Shown: positions 1 through 10,013 of the stretch, piece by piece
How the letters are laid out: every line of letters starts with the position of its first letter
Position numbering within the stretch: the stretch's first letter is position 1
DNA from: Bryopsis sp. KO-2023
Lineage: Eukaryota; Chlorophyta; Ulvophyceae; Bryopsidales; Bryopsidaceae
Assembly (NCBI GenBank): GCA_030272585.1
Contig: BSYQ01000005.1
Location: 5,611,501 to 5,675,500 of the forward strand
Length of the DNA: 64,000 nt
Reading direction: 5' to 3'
Notes under the pieces: generated by a model
Databases searched by the model: none
Seen by the model: only the letters and a program-made list of their open reading frames with translations
What the model was told of the DNA's origin: nothing
Translations under genes and position numbers: made by a program

Positions 1-1071
1 CGCCACCCAACGTTTCCTGCGACGTTGCACATAGTCGTGCTGCGCTTGACAATGCTGCGCGCCTGTGTGTGTGCTGCGCTTCTTCATACTCCAATGTATT
101 GCCCTGCGCTCTACACATCACTTCTGCGAAATCTGTCTGCCGCAGTGTTCTTACACACACTGCGCCCATTCTACTCCTGACGCTGATTCAGCGACTTTCC
201 TTCACACAGCACACTCGAACACTCCAATAGATAACTGCAAATCTGCAAAGCACTGGCGTTTGTCTGCCTTGCAAACCTCTGCTTTGCACTGTGCTGTGTG
301 CCTGCTAGTGTCCTGCGCCTCTGCGCCTTCTCACTGCGCGCCTGCCGCGCATACTGCTGCCTCTGCAGCCTGCCAGACTCGTTTGTGATCTTGTCACAAG
401 CCTGCTCCGAAACCAATGTAACGAATATGCCCCTGCAGATCGCTTTTTCTGCTTCAATACACTGAAGACTGCGACCCTGCCGGTCTGCCAGTCTGAACTG
501 CCGTTCTATTGAACGACCATGGGAGAGACACTTGAACCTAGCAAGGTTCAAGGGCGAGATCAGGTTCCAAACTAAGGTTACAAGAATGTCCAAACCCCAA
601 CAACTTATACCGTTTCTTCCAACCCTGATCCAAACTGATCCTAAGCCATAACATCAGTCTGCATCAGTGTTGCAGACCATCAAACTACCAAGTTCCTTTC
701 AGTCCCCTTTCATGACATGCAGCCTCAGACACCTTGCACGGTACTGCGGTCCTGAGTCTGCCACCTAAGACCTTCTAGAACCTTGTGCCTGCCAGCTCTG
801 CAGCCCACGTTCTGCAACGCTGCCAGCACCTGTCTGCCATCAGCAACCCTGTCAGCCCGACTACTCTGCCACTTCGTCAGTCTGCCAATCTGCTGACTAC
901 CAGTCCTTTAGTCTGCAGGTCTGAAGGACCTGAACCATTCCTGCTTCTGCAGAATCATAGCAGTCAACCTGCAGCTCTAACCTGTCAGCCCAATCACTGC
1001 CAGTCTGCAAGCCTGCAGGTCTGCCTGAATCTCCTTTGATTCTGCCGAATCCTTACAACTAGCCTCCTCTT
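1..1071. repeat. CTGC-word array, no gene
   Basis: No convincing coding region. The stretch is a dense scatter of short related words: CTGCGC in the first 400 bases, then TCTGCC, TCTGCA and CTGCAG from about 430 to 1040, separated by irregular unique spacers. It is not a tandem repeat with a fixed period. It abuts the stop codon of the minus-strand gag frame at 1072, where a pol region of that element would be expected, but no pol-like frame is visible. The open frames at 65-388 and 785-1039 are by-products of the repeated words. Confidence 0.5.
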
Positions 1072-3354
1072 TTAGTTTCCCTTCTTCAGGGCTTTCTGAG
1101 CTTGGGACAGTTTGGGACACTGTCTCACCCCATGCTCTGTGCTTCCACATAGAAAACACTTAAAGGATCCTCCCCTTGAGGGCCTAGATCCCATCTGACC
1201 TCTCTGCTGAACAGCCTTAACTGAATTTGCTGCAGGGGGCAGTTGTGATGTTGCAGCAGCTATCACTGCTGACATCTGTGTATTTCTCTGTCCAAATCTT
1301 CCCCTCCCTCTACCTCTGCCTCTAAAGCTACTAGTAGTGCCACCTCTACTGCCTATAGTTGCAGAGAGTCTTTGGACTGTGAGGATGGCCTTATCCAGAT
1401 CCCCATCACACAGGGTCATAACCTGTGCTTGCATATTCCTATCTGCTAGCCCATCCACAAAGGCAGCATACCTTTCTTCTTGAGGTAGGTTAGGGAGTCT
1501 AAACATCAGCTTTCTGAAGAGTCTGATGTAGCCTAAGGCAGTTCCAGTCTGCCTTAGAGTTCTTAATTGTTTTCTGGCAGTCTCTATTAGGGAGACTGGC
1601 TCAAAAACATTCCTTAGTTCTTGAGTGAACTCTTGCCAGCTAGCATACTCTGCTTTTTCCTGATTCATGATCTGTATATCCATCAGGTTTAACCAGCTAA
1701 GTGCATCTCCCTGGAGATGTGACTGAAAACAGGATAACCAGTCTCTCTCTAAGATGTGTTGATTCTGCAACCATCTCTTCATTCCTAGTATCCATTCTGT
1801 TGCAGACATCCTTTCATCTCCAGTGAATTTCTCTGGGGGAGTGAGCTTAATCTGTTTGCTGTAAGGTCTATCAGGACCTTGTCCTGAACCTCCTGATGTG
1901 CCACTAGGATCTCTATCAGGTGGTCCTCCTCCTGGGGGACCTCCTCCATCACCTCCACCACCATCACCACCATTCCCGGGCCCTGGATGTCCAGAACCAG
2001 ATGCTCTGGGCATCCCTGGTCTGTCTGGGCCATTTGGTCCATTTGATCCATTTGGATCCCCTGGATTTCCTCCAGGTGCACCACCACTGGATGCTCTTTG
2101 ACTTGTTAACTGTTCAAAGGGATTTGGTGGTCGAATTCCCATTCCTGATGGTGCTGGGGTAGTGCCTACAGTAAAGGTAACTGGAGGTGCTATAGTTACT
2201 GCTGGTGGTTGCAGTAGAGGGGGTGGTAAACCCATGGACAGTTGTTGTCCTGAAGTGAGGTCTATTAGACCTAAAGAAGAGGGTCCTGGAGGTACTGCTC
2301 CAGTACTTGTGGCAGGTATAACTTGCTGTACTGGTGGCTGACCAGATGTTGGGATATCCTGAGTTTGTCCCTCAGTTTCTCCTTCCTCTGTATTCTGTAC
2401 TGTTTGTGTTGCTTGCATCATATGCACTTGCATCACTTGTGGAGGAATAGGTGCTCTCAGAATTCCATCCTTCATCCAGCCATCAACTGCTTTCTGATAG
2501 TCTGGATCAGTTAAAGCCCATCTAGTCTCTTCTAGATCTGCTTTCTGTCCTTCAGCATTGTTATACTTGTCTTCAATAGCTGTGGTGGTTTCATCCACTG
2601 CTGTAGCTACCATTTTCTGAATGACTGCAGGATAGGAGTCCAATTCTCCTTGTAGTATGCTAGTCATTGTGTTTGTCATACTCTCCCTCTCTTCCATCAG
2701 CTGTTTTTGCATTCTTTGCATGTGCTGAGACACTTCATATAATTGGGCATTAATATCTTCCTGTTGTTTCTTTTGAACCAACATCAGTTGCTCCTGAAGA
2801 GCTAACTGCTTCTTCTGGAATAGTTCCAGCTCTGTTTGGTTCTTATTTTTCCACTGAGCCATGCCTACAGCATGTTCTTTTCCTGTGCTTCTCAACTGTT
2901 CACCAAGGTCCTTCAGTTGAGTGTTTGTATTTGCAGTGAGGCTTTGATAAAAGTCCTTTGCATGTAGCTCCTGAGTCTGCTGTAGTTTTCGACTCTGTTC
3001 TTCCAAACTGTGCACTAAGGCTGACTGCAACTCTTCCTTTAGAGTTGACTGATGTAGCTCTGCTTGCTCTCTGTGTGTATAGAGTTCAACCTGGACTTGT
3101 TGAACCTGGTTCTGCATGGAGGTCAATGATTGCTGGAGGTGGTTGGTTACTGTTCCACCCCAGACCTCAATCTGTCTTTGCATTTCAGTGTGATCAGAAC
3201 CATTGATCTGTATATTCTGAATTTGCTGGTGCACCATTGGTTGCACTTCTGACCCTTCCATAACTTCGTCGCTTATCGCGACCATGTCGCTTTCCGTAAC
3301 AACCGGAACCAGAGCCATTCTGGTCGCTTGACTTTCAGTTGACTTTCCAGGCAA
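1072..3354 (-). CDS. Gag polyprotein of LTR element (fossil)
   Basis: A 760-residue frame. Residues about 40-270 are glutamine-rich with heptad character and probably form a coiled coil. About 300-480 is a proline/glycine-rich linker. About 490-660 resembles the retrotransposon gag capsid region (TPPEKFTGDER, then WQEFTQELRNVF, then a leucine/arginine-rich helix set). A CCHC zinc knuckle near the C-terminus reads CFLCGSTEHGVRQC. It is long for a gypsy gag because of the N-terminal coiled coil. The product would package the element's RNA. The CCHC knuckle and the capsid-like region are seen in the sequence; the element type is inference. The frame looks whole. Confidence 0.75.
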   Translation of the reverse strand: MPGKSTESQATRMALVPVVTESDMVAISDEVMEGSEVQPMVHQQIQNIQINGSDHTEMQRQIEVWGGTVTNHLQQSLTSMQNQVQQVQVELYTHREQAELHQSTLKEELQSALVHSLEEQSRKLQQTQELHAKDFYQSLTANTNTQLKDLGEQLRSTGKEHAVGMAQWKNKNQTELELFQKKQLALQEQLMLVQKKQQEDINAQLYEVSQHMQRMQKQLMEERESMTNTMTSILQGELDSYPAVIQKMVATAVDETTTAIEDKYNNAEGQKADLEETRWALTDPDYQKAVDGWMKDGILRAPIPPQVMQVHMMQATQTVQNTEEGETEGQTQDIPTSGQPPVQQVIPATSTGAVPPGPSSLGLIDLTSGQQLSMGLPPPLLQPPAVTIAPPVTFTVGTTPAPSGMGIRPPNPFEQLTSQRASSGGAPGGNPGDPNGSNGPNGPDRPGMPRASGSGHPGPGNGGDGGGGDGGGPPGGGPPDRDPSGTSGGSGQGPDRPYSKQIKLTPPEKFTGDERMSATEWILGMKRWLQNQHILERDWLSCFQSHLQGDALSWLNLMDIQIMNQEKAEYASWQEFTQELRNVFEPVSLIETARKQLRTLRQTGTALGYIRLFRKLMFRLPNLPQEERYAAFVDGLADRNMQAQVMTLCDGDLDKAILTVQRLSATIGSRGGTTSSFRGRGRGRGRFGQRNTQMSAVIAAATSQLPPAANSVKAVQQRGQMGSRPSRGGSFKCFLCGSTEHGVRQCPKLSQAQKALKKGN

Positions 3355-3770
3355 CGGTTACTGTCAACTGTAGACCGTTGACTTTCGCGCCACGACCTGT
3401 CCTTGCCGAACTGTGAACGGATAACCCACGTGCCCTTGCCGTGAGAGTTACTATACGTAATACTACTATACCCCTTCACGTCCGACTCTAACCCTTCGAA
3501 CCTGAGTACTACAGTTCGCTGACAGCGACGCAGGTTACAGGGTAACCTTTTTCCCAAACGTCCTGTCACACGACTGAACGTTGGCACCCTCTTTTCTCTC
3601 TTTTTATGGGTGTGATTCTTTTCCAACGTTGCTACCACACGTTTTCCTTTTTTCCCGTTCACTGCGTTTGCCTTTTTCCGTTTTCCCACGACCTTACGAC
3701 TGGCGTTAAGCGCCTCGAACAAACCTGCTGGTCAAACCAGCGGAGAGCTCCAGTCCAGTCGGTTCCTTCG

Positions 3771-3783
3771 GGCTCCGAAACCA
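3771..3783 (-). other. Primer-binding-site-like motif 1
   Basis: Minus-strand TGGTTTCGGAGCC begins with the TGG expected opposite a tRNA CCA end. It lies just after a TAACA sequence that would be the 3' end of an LTR, and about 415 bases upstream of the gag start. The same 13 bases recur at 4857-4869. Confidence 0.5.
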
Positions 3784-3787
3784 AAAA

Positions 3788-4350
3788 TGTTATCGCTCGG
3801 GAGGACTGACGTCCGCGAGCGACGTCTCCTATCTCGGGAAAGAGTGAGGCGGCGGCGGAACGGTCACACAAAATCGCACGGGTCACAGACTCGGGGTCAC
3901 ACAAACAGATCACTGAAAAGCAAGGTTACATCAAGCGTCCCATCCTTTAACTCCCAGTTCGACTTTCCCGAGGGTGACTAACCACCCGTAACACTCCCAC
4001 TACCCTGACTCACAGCCGCCAGTTCTACTCCTGACTCACTCACACACTCACACACAGGCCCAGACCAAAGCACGTTCCCACTCAGACTCGAACCCAGGAT
4101 CTCAGTGTCGCAAGTCCTAATCTGGTTGATCGAACCACTGTCTTGACTCTGTGCTCTTACGGTGGTTTCCTCGCTGTAGTTCAGTAGTACCTCCTTGGGA
4201 GGATGCTGTCATTCACCGGGGATGCATCTGACGCTTCACAGACGTCAGATGCATGACGCCTTTGACGTCTGACGTCCCTGGACGTCAGCAGCTGGTATCA
4301 CGATCTGGCTTGGGGATTTCGTCACTCTCGATACCTTTCATTGTAGGTAT
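3788..4350 (-). repeat. Putative 5' LTR region
   Basis: If the motif at 3771-3783 is a primer-binding site, the LTR lies here, reading on the minus strand and ending TAACA at about 3788. Its far end is not fixed. It holds several TGACGTC/GACGTCA words (about 3805 and 4241-4283), which resemble bZIP/CRE sites, and a perfect 12-base inverted repeat (ATGCATCTGACG at 4222-4233, complement at 4243-4254). No second copy was recognised in the window, so the LTR call rests on position only. Confidence 0.35.
4070..4150 (-). repeat. tRNA-derived SINE-like fragment
   Basis: The minus strand holds a box-B-like CTGGGTTCGAGTC about 50 bases after a tRNA-head-like stretch (AGTGGTTCGATCAACCAG). This spacing matches an RNA polymerase III internal promoter. 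A complete cloverleaf was not found, so a SINE head or tRNA relic is more likely than a working tRNA gene. Confidence 0.35.
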
Positions 4351-4856
4351 GTTCAGTTCAGGGCTTGTTTAACCCAGCGCAGCCCAAACGCCTCCTTCGA
4401 ACTCACAATCCTCGACCTGGTTCGATGCAGACGTGGCTCCTCAATCAGTGTAGCTCGAGAGTACCAAGGAAGTCAGGGGATGTGTCGTATGCCGAGTGTG
4501 TGCTTTGTGAGGAGAGATCTTTTACGTCGTGGTACACGCACGACGGGTCTTCTTGCTTCCGAGAAGAGTGCTTGGCGGTCACACTTCTCCACGCCTGCGT
4601 CAGGTTGTGCTGCCCATAGCCACCCACCCTCAGCGACGGTTCTCGTTGCTTGCCAGTCGCTCTAGACGTACGCTTCCTTGGGCGCAAAAGGCCAGACGGT
4701 CTGTGCCTCATAGTAGGAGGTCCCATCGATCGCACCCACTCCACTTGACGTTCTGGACGCCACCTGGGTGTTGCGATGTGACCAACTGCGCACTGTTTGT
4801 GCGACTTGCTCCACAACTTGCGCCCTCCCTAGAGTGCACTTTCCCAGAGCGAATCT

Positions 4857-4869
4857 GGCTCCGAAACCA
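4857..4869 (-). other. Primer-binding-site-like motif 2
   Basis: A second minus-strand TGGTTTCGGAGCC, again directly preceded by TAACA (4870-4874). It suggests the remnant of a second, related element into whose leader the gag element inserted. No coding frame of that second element is recognisable between 4365 and 4857. Confidence 0.4.
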
Positions 4870-4874
4870 TGTTA

Positions 4875-5468
4875 CTTTGGGGAAACGAGAAGGTTACAAA
4901 AGACAAACAAACAACCGAGTGTTCACCCTATATCCTAAAACGGGTGGACAGATCTGTACTACAAACCCAGATCTGTACTATAAAGCCTCACTTCGATTGG
5001 GTCGTTCCAACACTTGGCTATATCGAACTGGGCCAAGTCTACTTAAGCTTAACGGTTGTATGGTGGAATGGGCAAATGAATGGCCAACAATCACAAAATA
5101 AGAGGAAATCATAGTACTGGAGAAGGACAAATGTAAACACCATGCAATTTGCCCCCCCCCCAAAAAAATATTCCCGAATTCCATGAAAAAAGGGAAACCC
5201 AAAACAGGTGGTTCAACACAAATCAAGAATCCAAAGAACTGGTGTGCACACTCGTGTTCGATCTGTTTGGGTTCTTGTTTTGCCCTTTGCACTGAAATTG
5301 GCAACTGCCACTTAATGTGAATAATGTTTTGCAAATGGAGGTTGTGTGATGACAGGGCCTGCAGAGGGAGAAAAAAAGAATGACTATCCTCTGTTCTTCG
5401 TTTCGCGCAGACGCTGCTCTCTATCGTGGGGGGCAACCTGAAACTCGCGTGTTTGCTTTAGCTCCGAA
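4875..5468. other. Non-coding stretch before the bestrophin gene
   Basis: No gene seen. If the motif at 4857-4869 is a true primer-binding site, an LTR of the outer element would start here on the minus strand; its limit is not visible. A C10/A run sits at about 5151-5167. The last 100 bases presumably hold the promoter and 5' UTR of the bestrophin-like gene. No TATA box stands out. Confidence 0.4.
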
Positions 5469-7560
5469 ATGATCACCTACAACAAATCTTATTGGGGTTT
5501 GCCCCTTTTGCTGCGTGTGTATGGCTCCGCTTTCCCACGGACGTGGCCCTTCGCCGTGCTCAGCGGATTCATGACGTTAGTTCTTGAGTGGACGGTCGCG
5601 CAGGATGAAACGGAGGACGGTACCATGAACAGAAGGAGTCAGGCGAGAGAGTGGTGGGGTCACCCTTACCCGTACCAGACTTTCGCCTTCATCGTGGGTT
5701 TCATTCTGGTGTTTCGCAGCAATTTTGGATATGGACGTTACTGGGAAGGCCGGACGAACCTCCAGGTGTGAACTGTGAAACAGTGTGGCGATGCTTTGTA
5801 AGGTAGAAACACTGTGCCAGGAGCTTTTCTAGGCATCTGAGTGTGTCGGTGCACTGCTGGGGATTTCTTCCTCTTTCCTTCTTTTAATTGCTTGACGACC
5901 GAATTCTCTCTGCTGCAGCTCATGTCGGCGAAGTGGGCCGACGCTGTGATACAAGTGTTGAATTTCGACTTCGGAACGCTCCCCCTCGACATCGACGAGG
6001 CAGGAAAGATCCGAGCGAGAAAGTTCGCGGACACGTACGTGCACCTTATCAGTCTCATGCACGGCGTGGCCGTCCAAAACCTTCGACGCGATTGGGACCT
6101 CGACAATCTCACGTCCCACGACGAAAACTCGCCGGCACCACCCTTGGACCCCAAGTTTCTGACGTCCGGTGGGGAGGAGAGTCGATTTTCGTGGAAGGAT
6201 ATTACCCAGCTCAGGTCCGACAAGAAACACAAGGAAAAGTACAACAGCCTAATGAAAATACATGTCTTGGGCGGACTGACGCCGGACGAAAAAGAAGGTC
6301 TCGGTGATACCAAAGAGGAGGACGACGTGGGCGGTGTGTCCAGAGGGTGCAGGCTCTCGAGCGGGTTAGTCATTCCGGGACCAGCTGAAAGAGTTCAGGT
6401 AAGGGAAAAATAAAAAATTCTTGATTCCTCCATCCATTAATAAAACATAGGTCTGTTTGGGAAGGTTTTTTTGCTTCTTCTTGTGTGGTTTTTCCTCAGA
6501 ACATCCCGGAGTCTGGTGTTGATCAGATGAAATTCAATCAAACCAACCCTTGATGTTTCTTGAATCCTAGAGATTAGTCAAAGAATTGCCAACATTAATT
6601 TCAGTGTGCAGTTGCAGTTGCACCATTTTTTTGCCCTCAGATCAGTGTTATCAATTTTTTTATTTTTTGGGGGGAATGCTACACAAACAAGGGACTGGAG
6701 AATCCCATTTTAGAGAATCTATCGCTCTCAGTGCTTTTTTCCACCAAACCTTTTATTGTCACGTCTGCAAGTGTTCTATGTATATATGATGATGACTGGA
6801 TGCCGACCTGGCCCATATCAAAAACTGCCCCAATTTCAAAGCATGAATTTCCATCTGCGTTCTTTCTTTTCCGATAAAATTTCGACAAGCTTCTTTGTGT
6901 CTTCTTTCCCTTTTTGCCCTTTTTTTTCTTTCAAAAACGCTGTAGGTCGTGATGGCCTGGATTCACCAAATCATTCTGGAGCGTCGCCGTGAGGGTGGTC
7001 TCGCCATCGAACCCCCCATCATGACCAGAGTTTACCAAGTCCTCTCGGAGGGCATGCTGGGTTTCGAACAATGCCGGAAAATCATGGACACCCCTTTCCC
7101 TTTCCCTTGGGTTCAATTCGTCACCGTGTGCCTCCTGCTATACACTTTCACGGTGCCGATCGTAATAGCCTCTTACATCACGGCCGACTGGCTGGCCTTC
7201 ATTCTGACCGTGTTCGCTGTCATGACATACCATGCTCTGAACGAGGTGGCCAGAGATTTGGAGGACCCTTTCATATACGACCCCAACGATTTGCCCATGG
7301 CCAGACACCAATGGGCGTTCAACGAAAGAATCGTGGCCCTTTCCTCAACGAAGAGGCCGATCACCCCCACCGACAGGAAGAAATTTGCCAGACTGCGGAC
7401 CTTGGTGAGGAAACAGAGCGTCGGAGGTGTGGAAGTCAACATGGACAGGCGAAGGCCTGCTTCGGAGCGAGTGGGTGGGAACCACCCGGATGTCCAATTG
7501 TTCGAAGATGATGAAAGGGTGGATGAGGCAGAGCTGGTCAACAAGGTTCTCGGCATCTGA
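5469..7560 (+). CDS. Bestrophin-like anion channel protein
   Basis: Three exons: 5469-5765, 5919-6398 and 6946-7560, joined at CAG/GTGTGA, CAG/GTAAGG and TAG/GTC, giving 463 residues in one phase. The family signature is clear. FRSNFGYGRYWEGRTNLQ at the end of exon 1 matches the bestrophin/UPF0187 FRTN-ARYWEGR motif. DTPFPFPWVQF is followed by a long double membrane helix. LEDPFIYDPNDLP matches the acidic calcium-clasp-like motif (E-DPF--D-ND-P). Such proteins form pentameric chloride/bicarbonate channels; algal and plant homologues sit in the thylakoid or plasma membrane. A plastid leader is not obvious, so location is open. An insertion of about 100 residues rich in charged residues separates the first helices from the DTPFPFP motif. 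The ATG at 5469 is chosen because the preceding frame is closed. Confidence 0.85.
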
Positions 7561-8738
7561 TCGATATTCTGTTTTTGTGTGTGTGTGTGTGCATGGGGGG
7601 GGAGGGTCGGTTTTCAACGCAGTTGTTTAGTGGAAGGCATTTCGATGAGTGATAGGAATGTTCGGCCGTGGTTCCGGGTTGCTTTTGTTCTTCTGTTTTC
7701 TGTTTTTGGCTGCTGTGCATTAGTTGTTGGAGTATTGTGCAGGGATGTATCGGTATAAGGGACACCAAGGTTTTTACAAGGTCTATATAAACATATTAAA
7801 TCAATCCAGAGATTGTGTCATGTTTGTGCAAGTTCTGGCCATGAGTTCCTATAATTGATTTTGCTTTCCAGAGCGGGGGGTTGCAACGTTTATGCTATGT
7901 TTTAGTCAAGTCAGGATGGTTCACAGCTAAGGGCAATGTCACCTCAAGAACCATATATTTTTTGTCCCCAGTTTCTGTATATCAGTACCCCTCCCGCTCG
8001 CTGTTTGTTGCTTCTCTGTGGATTGTAAATGGTTTCTGTAAACAGCAAAACAAACAAAGGGATGCTTGCAGCAAACTTTTCACTTCTGGTGGCCGTTTTC
8101 TCGTAGACCAACGTGGGGATAGGATGAGGCGGAGAAAGAAACAGGGGGGGGCAGCATGGGCGGTCCATAGCCGAGAAGATGAACACGCATAAATCCACGA
8201 ACTCACAGTAGCCTTATTTGAAGACTCCACTCAGCTGCTTCTCACAGCCGTCGCCAAACAGCCAACGGTCATTTCCTGCCCCCAATCCCCTTAGTCACGA
8301 GCTCTGTTGGCAGCGTAATTGTTTGGTTGCTGTGGCCACGCCTTTGGCGATTTACGCGGGCGAGGTCCTCTCTTCTCACTCCATGCCCTTTCCTGTAACT
8401 CTTTGCATGCATCACCGTTACAATGATGTGACCACCAGACAGACAGGTAAAAGAGAGAGCTCCTGCCGCTATGTCAGACTAGGAGCCAGAGTCAATGAGA
8501 CTCCCCCAAACATGCGGCCTGGGTTCTCCACCACTCGAATTACACATGTGGCTCACTTTTATGAGGGTGCCTCACTCCCTCTTGTGAGTGGGTTGGGGCG
8601 GTTATAAGGCGAAGACGTGGTCCTTCCTGCGAGCTTGGTTGATATTCTTTACCCAGAAAGGGACAGAGACGAACACGGAGTCTAGAGGACCCGTTTGCAG
8701 CGCCATCATCTACGTTGAGAAACCCCTAAGGACGAAAA
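7561..8738. other. Intergenic region, bestrophin to permease
   Basis: Probable 3' UTR of the bestrophin-like gene (a GT microsatellite at 7575-7592, a G run at 7595-7602) and the promoter and 5' UTR of the permease gene. No protein-like frame, RNA gene or repeat family was recognised. Confidence 0.5.
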
Positions 8739-10013
8739 ATGAAGCCAACTACAGGCGCCGCGGGTGGTGCGCACCCCGCTGAAGGCATTGCTGTCACCAC
8801 ATTCTTCAGGAAATATTTTATGGAGGGGCAACAACTGACGGGAAAGGCGAAAGAAGCCCAAGCTCTGGCAAACAAGGAGAAGCCATTCCTCGAACGTTAC
8901 AGGCGCCCTATCGGGCTCTTCGTGCCCGCACTGTTTTTTCACATTATCTGGTGGTCCTATATGGCGGACCAGGACCTGTGGCATCTCTTCAAGGAGAGGT
9001 CAGGTGGTGGAAACATCCCAAGATATTACATGTCGATTACTATGATGTTCGGTTCCATGGTCGCTGGTTCTACGAGCGAAGGCGGAGCCTCGGTGGCCTT
9101 CCCAGTGATGACGCTGGGTTTCGATATAAAGCCTAAGGTCGCTAGGGATTTCTCTTTCATGATCCAGTCGGTGGGCATGACCTCAGCGGCGTTCACCATC
9201 ATTTTCATGAAAGTCAGGACGGAAATTCACTCTCTGGTGTTTTGCACGCTCGGGGGTGTAGCGGGAATTCTGTTTGGTTTGGAGGAGGTTGCGCCAAGGT
9301 TGAAGCCGGCGGAGTCGAAGATGTACTTCGTCACCATTTGGTTCACTTTCGCGTTTTCGCTGTACTGGCTGAACCGCAACCACGGCCGACGCGTGTTCGA
9401 TGAAATCCCCGACTTCTGGGAGAAGAAGCACGGCATCTACTGGAAGCCTCTCGTGCTGTTGGGCTTCGGTTTCCTGGGAGGAATTTTCTCGGCTATGTCT
9501 GGGTCGGGTATCGATATCTGCTCCTTCTCAGTCCTGACGTTGATGTTCAGAGTGTCGGAGAAGGTGGCCACCCCGACGTCCGTCGTGCTCATGGGCGTGA
9601 ACACGTGCGTGGGCTTCCTCTATCGCGAATTCTACATGGGCGGCGTCGAGAACGACTCCTGGGGTTTCTTCGCGGTGTGCGTTCCGATCGTCGTCATTGG
9701 GGCGCCCCTCGGCTCGGTGATCGGTTCCCACTTCCACCGACTGGTGCTGGCTTCCATGGTATACGTAACGGACACGGTGCAATTGATCGCGGCGCTTTAC
9801 ATCGTCAAACCATGGGTATCGAGCAAAAGAGTGTCGGACCCTCTGCACTTGTCGCTGTCGTCTCTGTCGATCCTGGGGGCGGGCGCCGTCTTCTTCAAAT
9901 TGATGGAAATCTCTGGACGAAAATTGCTCGCAATTCAGGAGGAGCGAATCGCCACCAGAGAGAAAATGCAGCTATCAGAAATGAAGGATGCTAAGACGAT
10001 CGAGATGAATTAG
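8739..10013 (+). CDS. TauE/SafE-family membrane permease
   Basis: A single uninterrupted exon of 424 residues. It has about eight or nine hydrophobic helices and the family's internal duplication: GSTSEGGASVAFPVMTL at about 110-126 in the first half and GGIFSAMSGSGIDICSFSV at about 247-265 in the second, each a glycine/serine-rich half-helix followed by a P-x-S/T-type motif. TauE/SafE proteins export or import sulfite, sulfoacetate and related organic anions; the substrate here cannot be told. The first 55 residues are hydrophilic and precede the first helix (LFVPALFFHIIWW). Length fits eukaryotic members. The start ATG follows a purine-rich context (AAAAATGAAG). It lies 1.2 kb after the bestrophin-like gene on the same strand and faces the ceramidase gene. 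Confidence 0.8.
   Translation: MKPTTGAAGGAHPAEGIAVTTFFRKYFMEGQQLTGKAKEAQALANKEKPFLERYRRPIGLFVPALFFHIIWWSYMADQDLWHLFKERSGGGNIPRYYMSITMMFGSMVAGSTSEGGASVAFPVMTLGFDIKPKVARDFSFMIQSVGMTSAAFTIIFMKVRTEIHSLVFCTLGGVAGILFGLEEVAPRLKPAESKMYFVTIWFTFAFSLYWLNRNHGRRVFDEIPDFWEKKHGIYWKPLVLLGFGFLGGIFSAMSGSGIDICSFSVLTLMFRVSEKVATPTSVVLMGVNTCVGFLYREFYMGGVENDSWGFFAVCVPIVVIGAPLGSVIGSHFHRLVLASMVYVTDTVQLIAALYIVKPWVSSKRVSDPLHLSLSSLSILGAGAVFFKLMEISGRKLLAIQEERIATREKMQLSEMKDAKTIEMN

Larger units (their letters stand above)
1072..3787 (-). mobile_element. Gag-only LTR-retroelement fossil (gypsy-like)
   Basis: On the minus strand, a primer-binding-site-like motif (3771-3783) is followed by a leader of about 415 bases and a long gag frame (3354-1072). 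No protease, reverse transcriptase or integrase follows before the window edge. The coding part looks whole, with no break seen. The zinc knuckle and Retrotrans_gag-like region point to Ty3/gypsy. It may be a non-autonomous gag-only element, or its pol part may have been replaced by the word array at 1-1071. The end repeats cannot be paired inside this window, so no age can be given; the open frame suggests a fairly recent insertion. Confidence 0.6.

Noticed and set aside
1898-2162. Collagen-like Pro/Gly plus-strand frames
   Set aside because: They are antisense shadows of the Gly/Pro-rich linker of the minus-strand gag frame.
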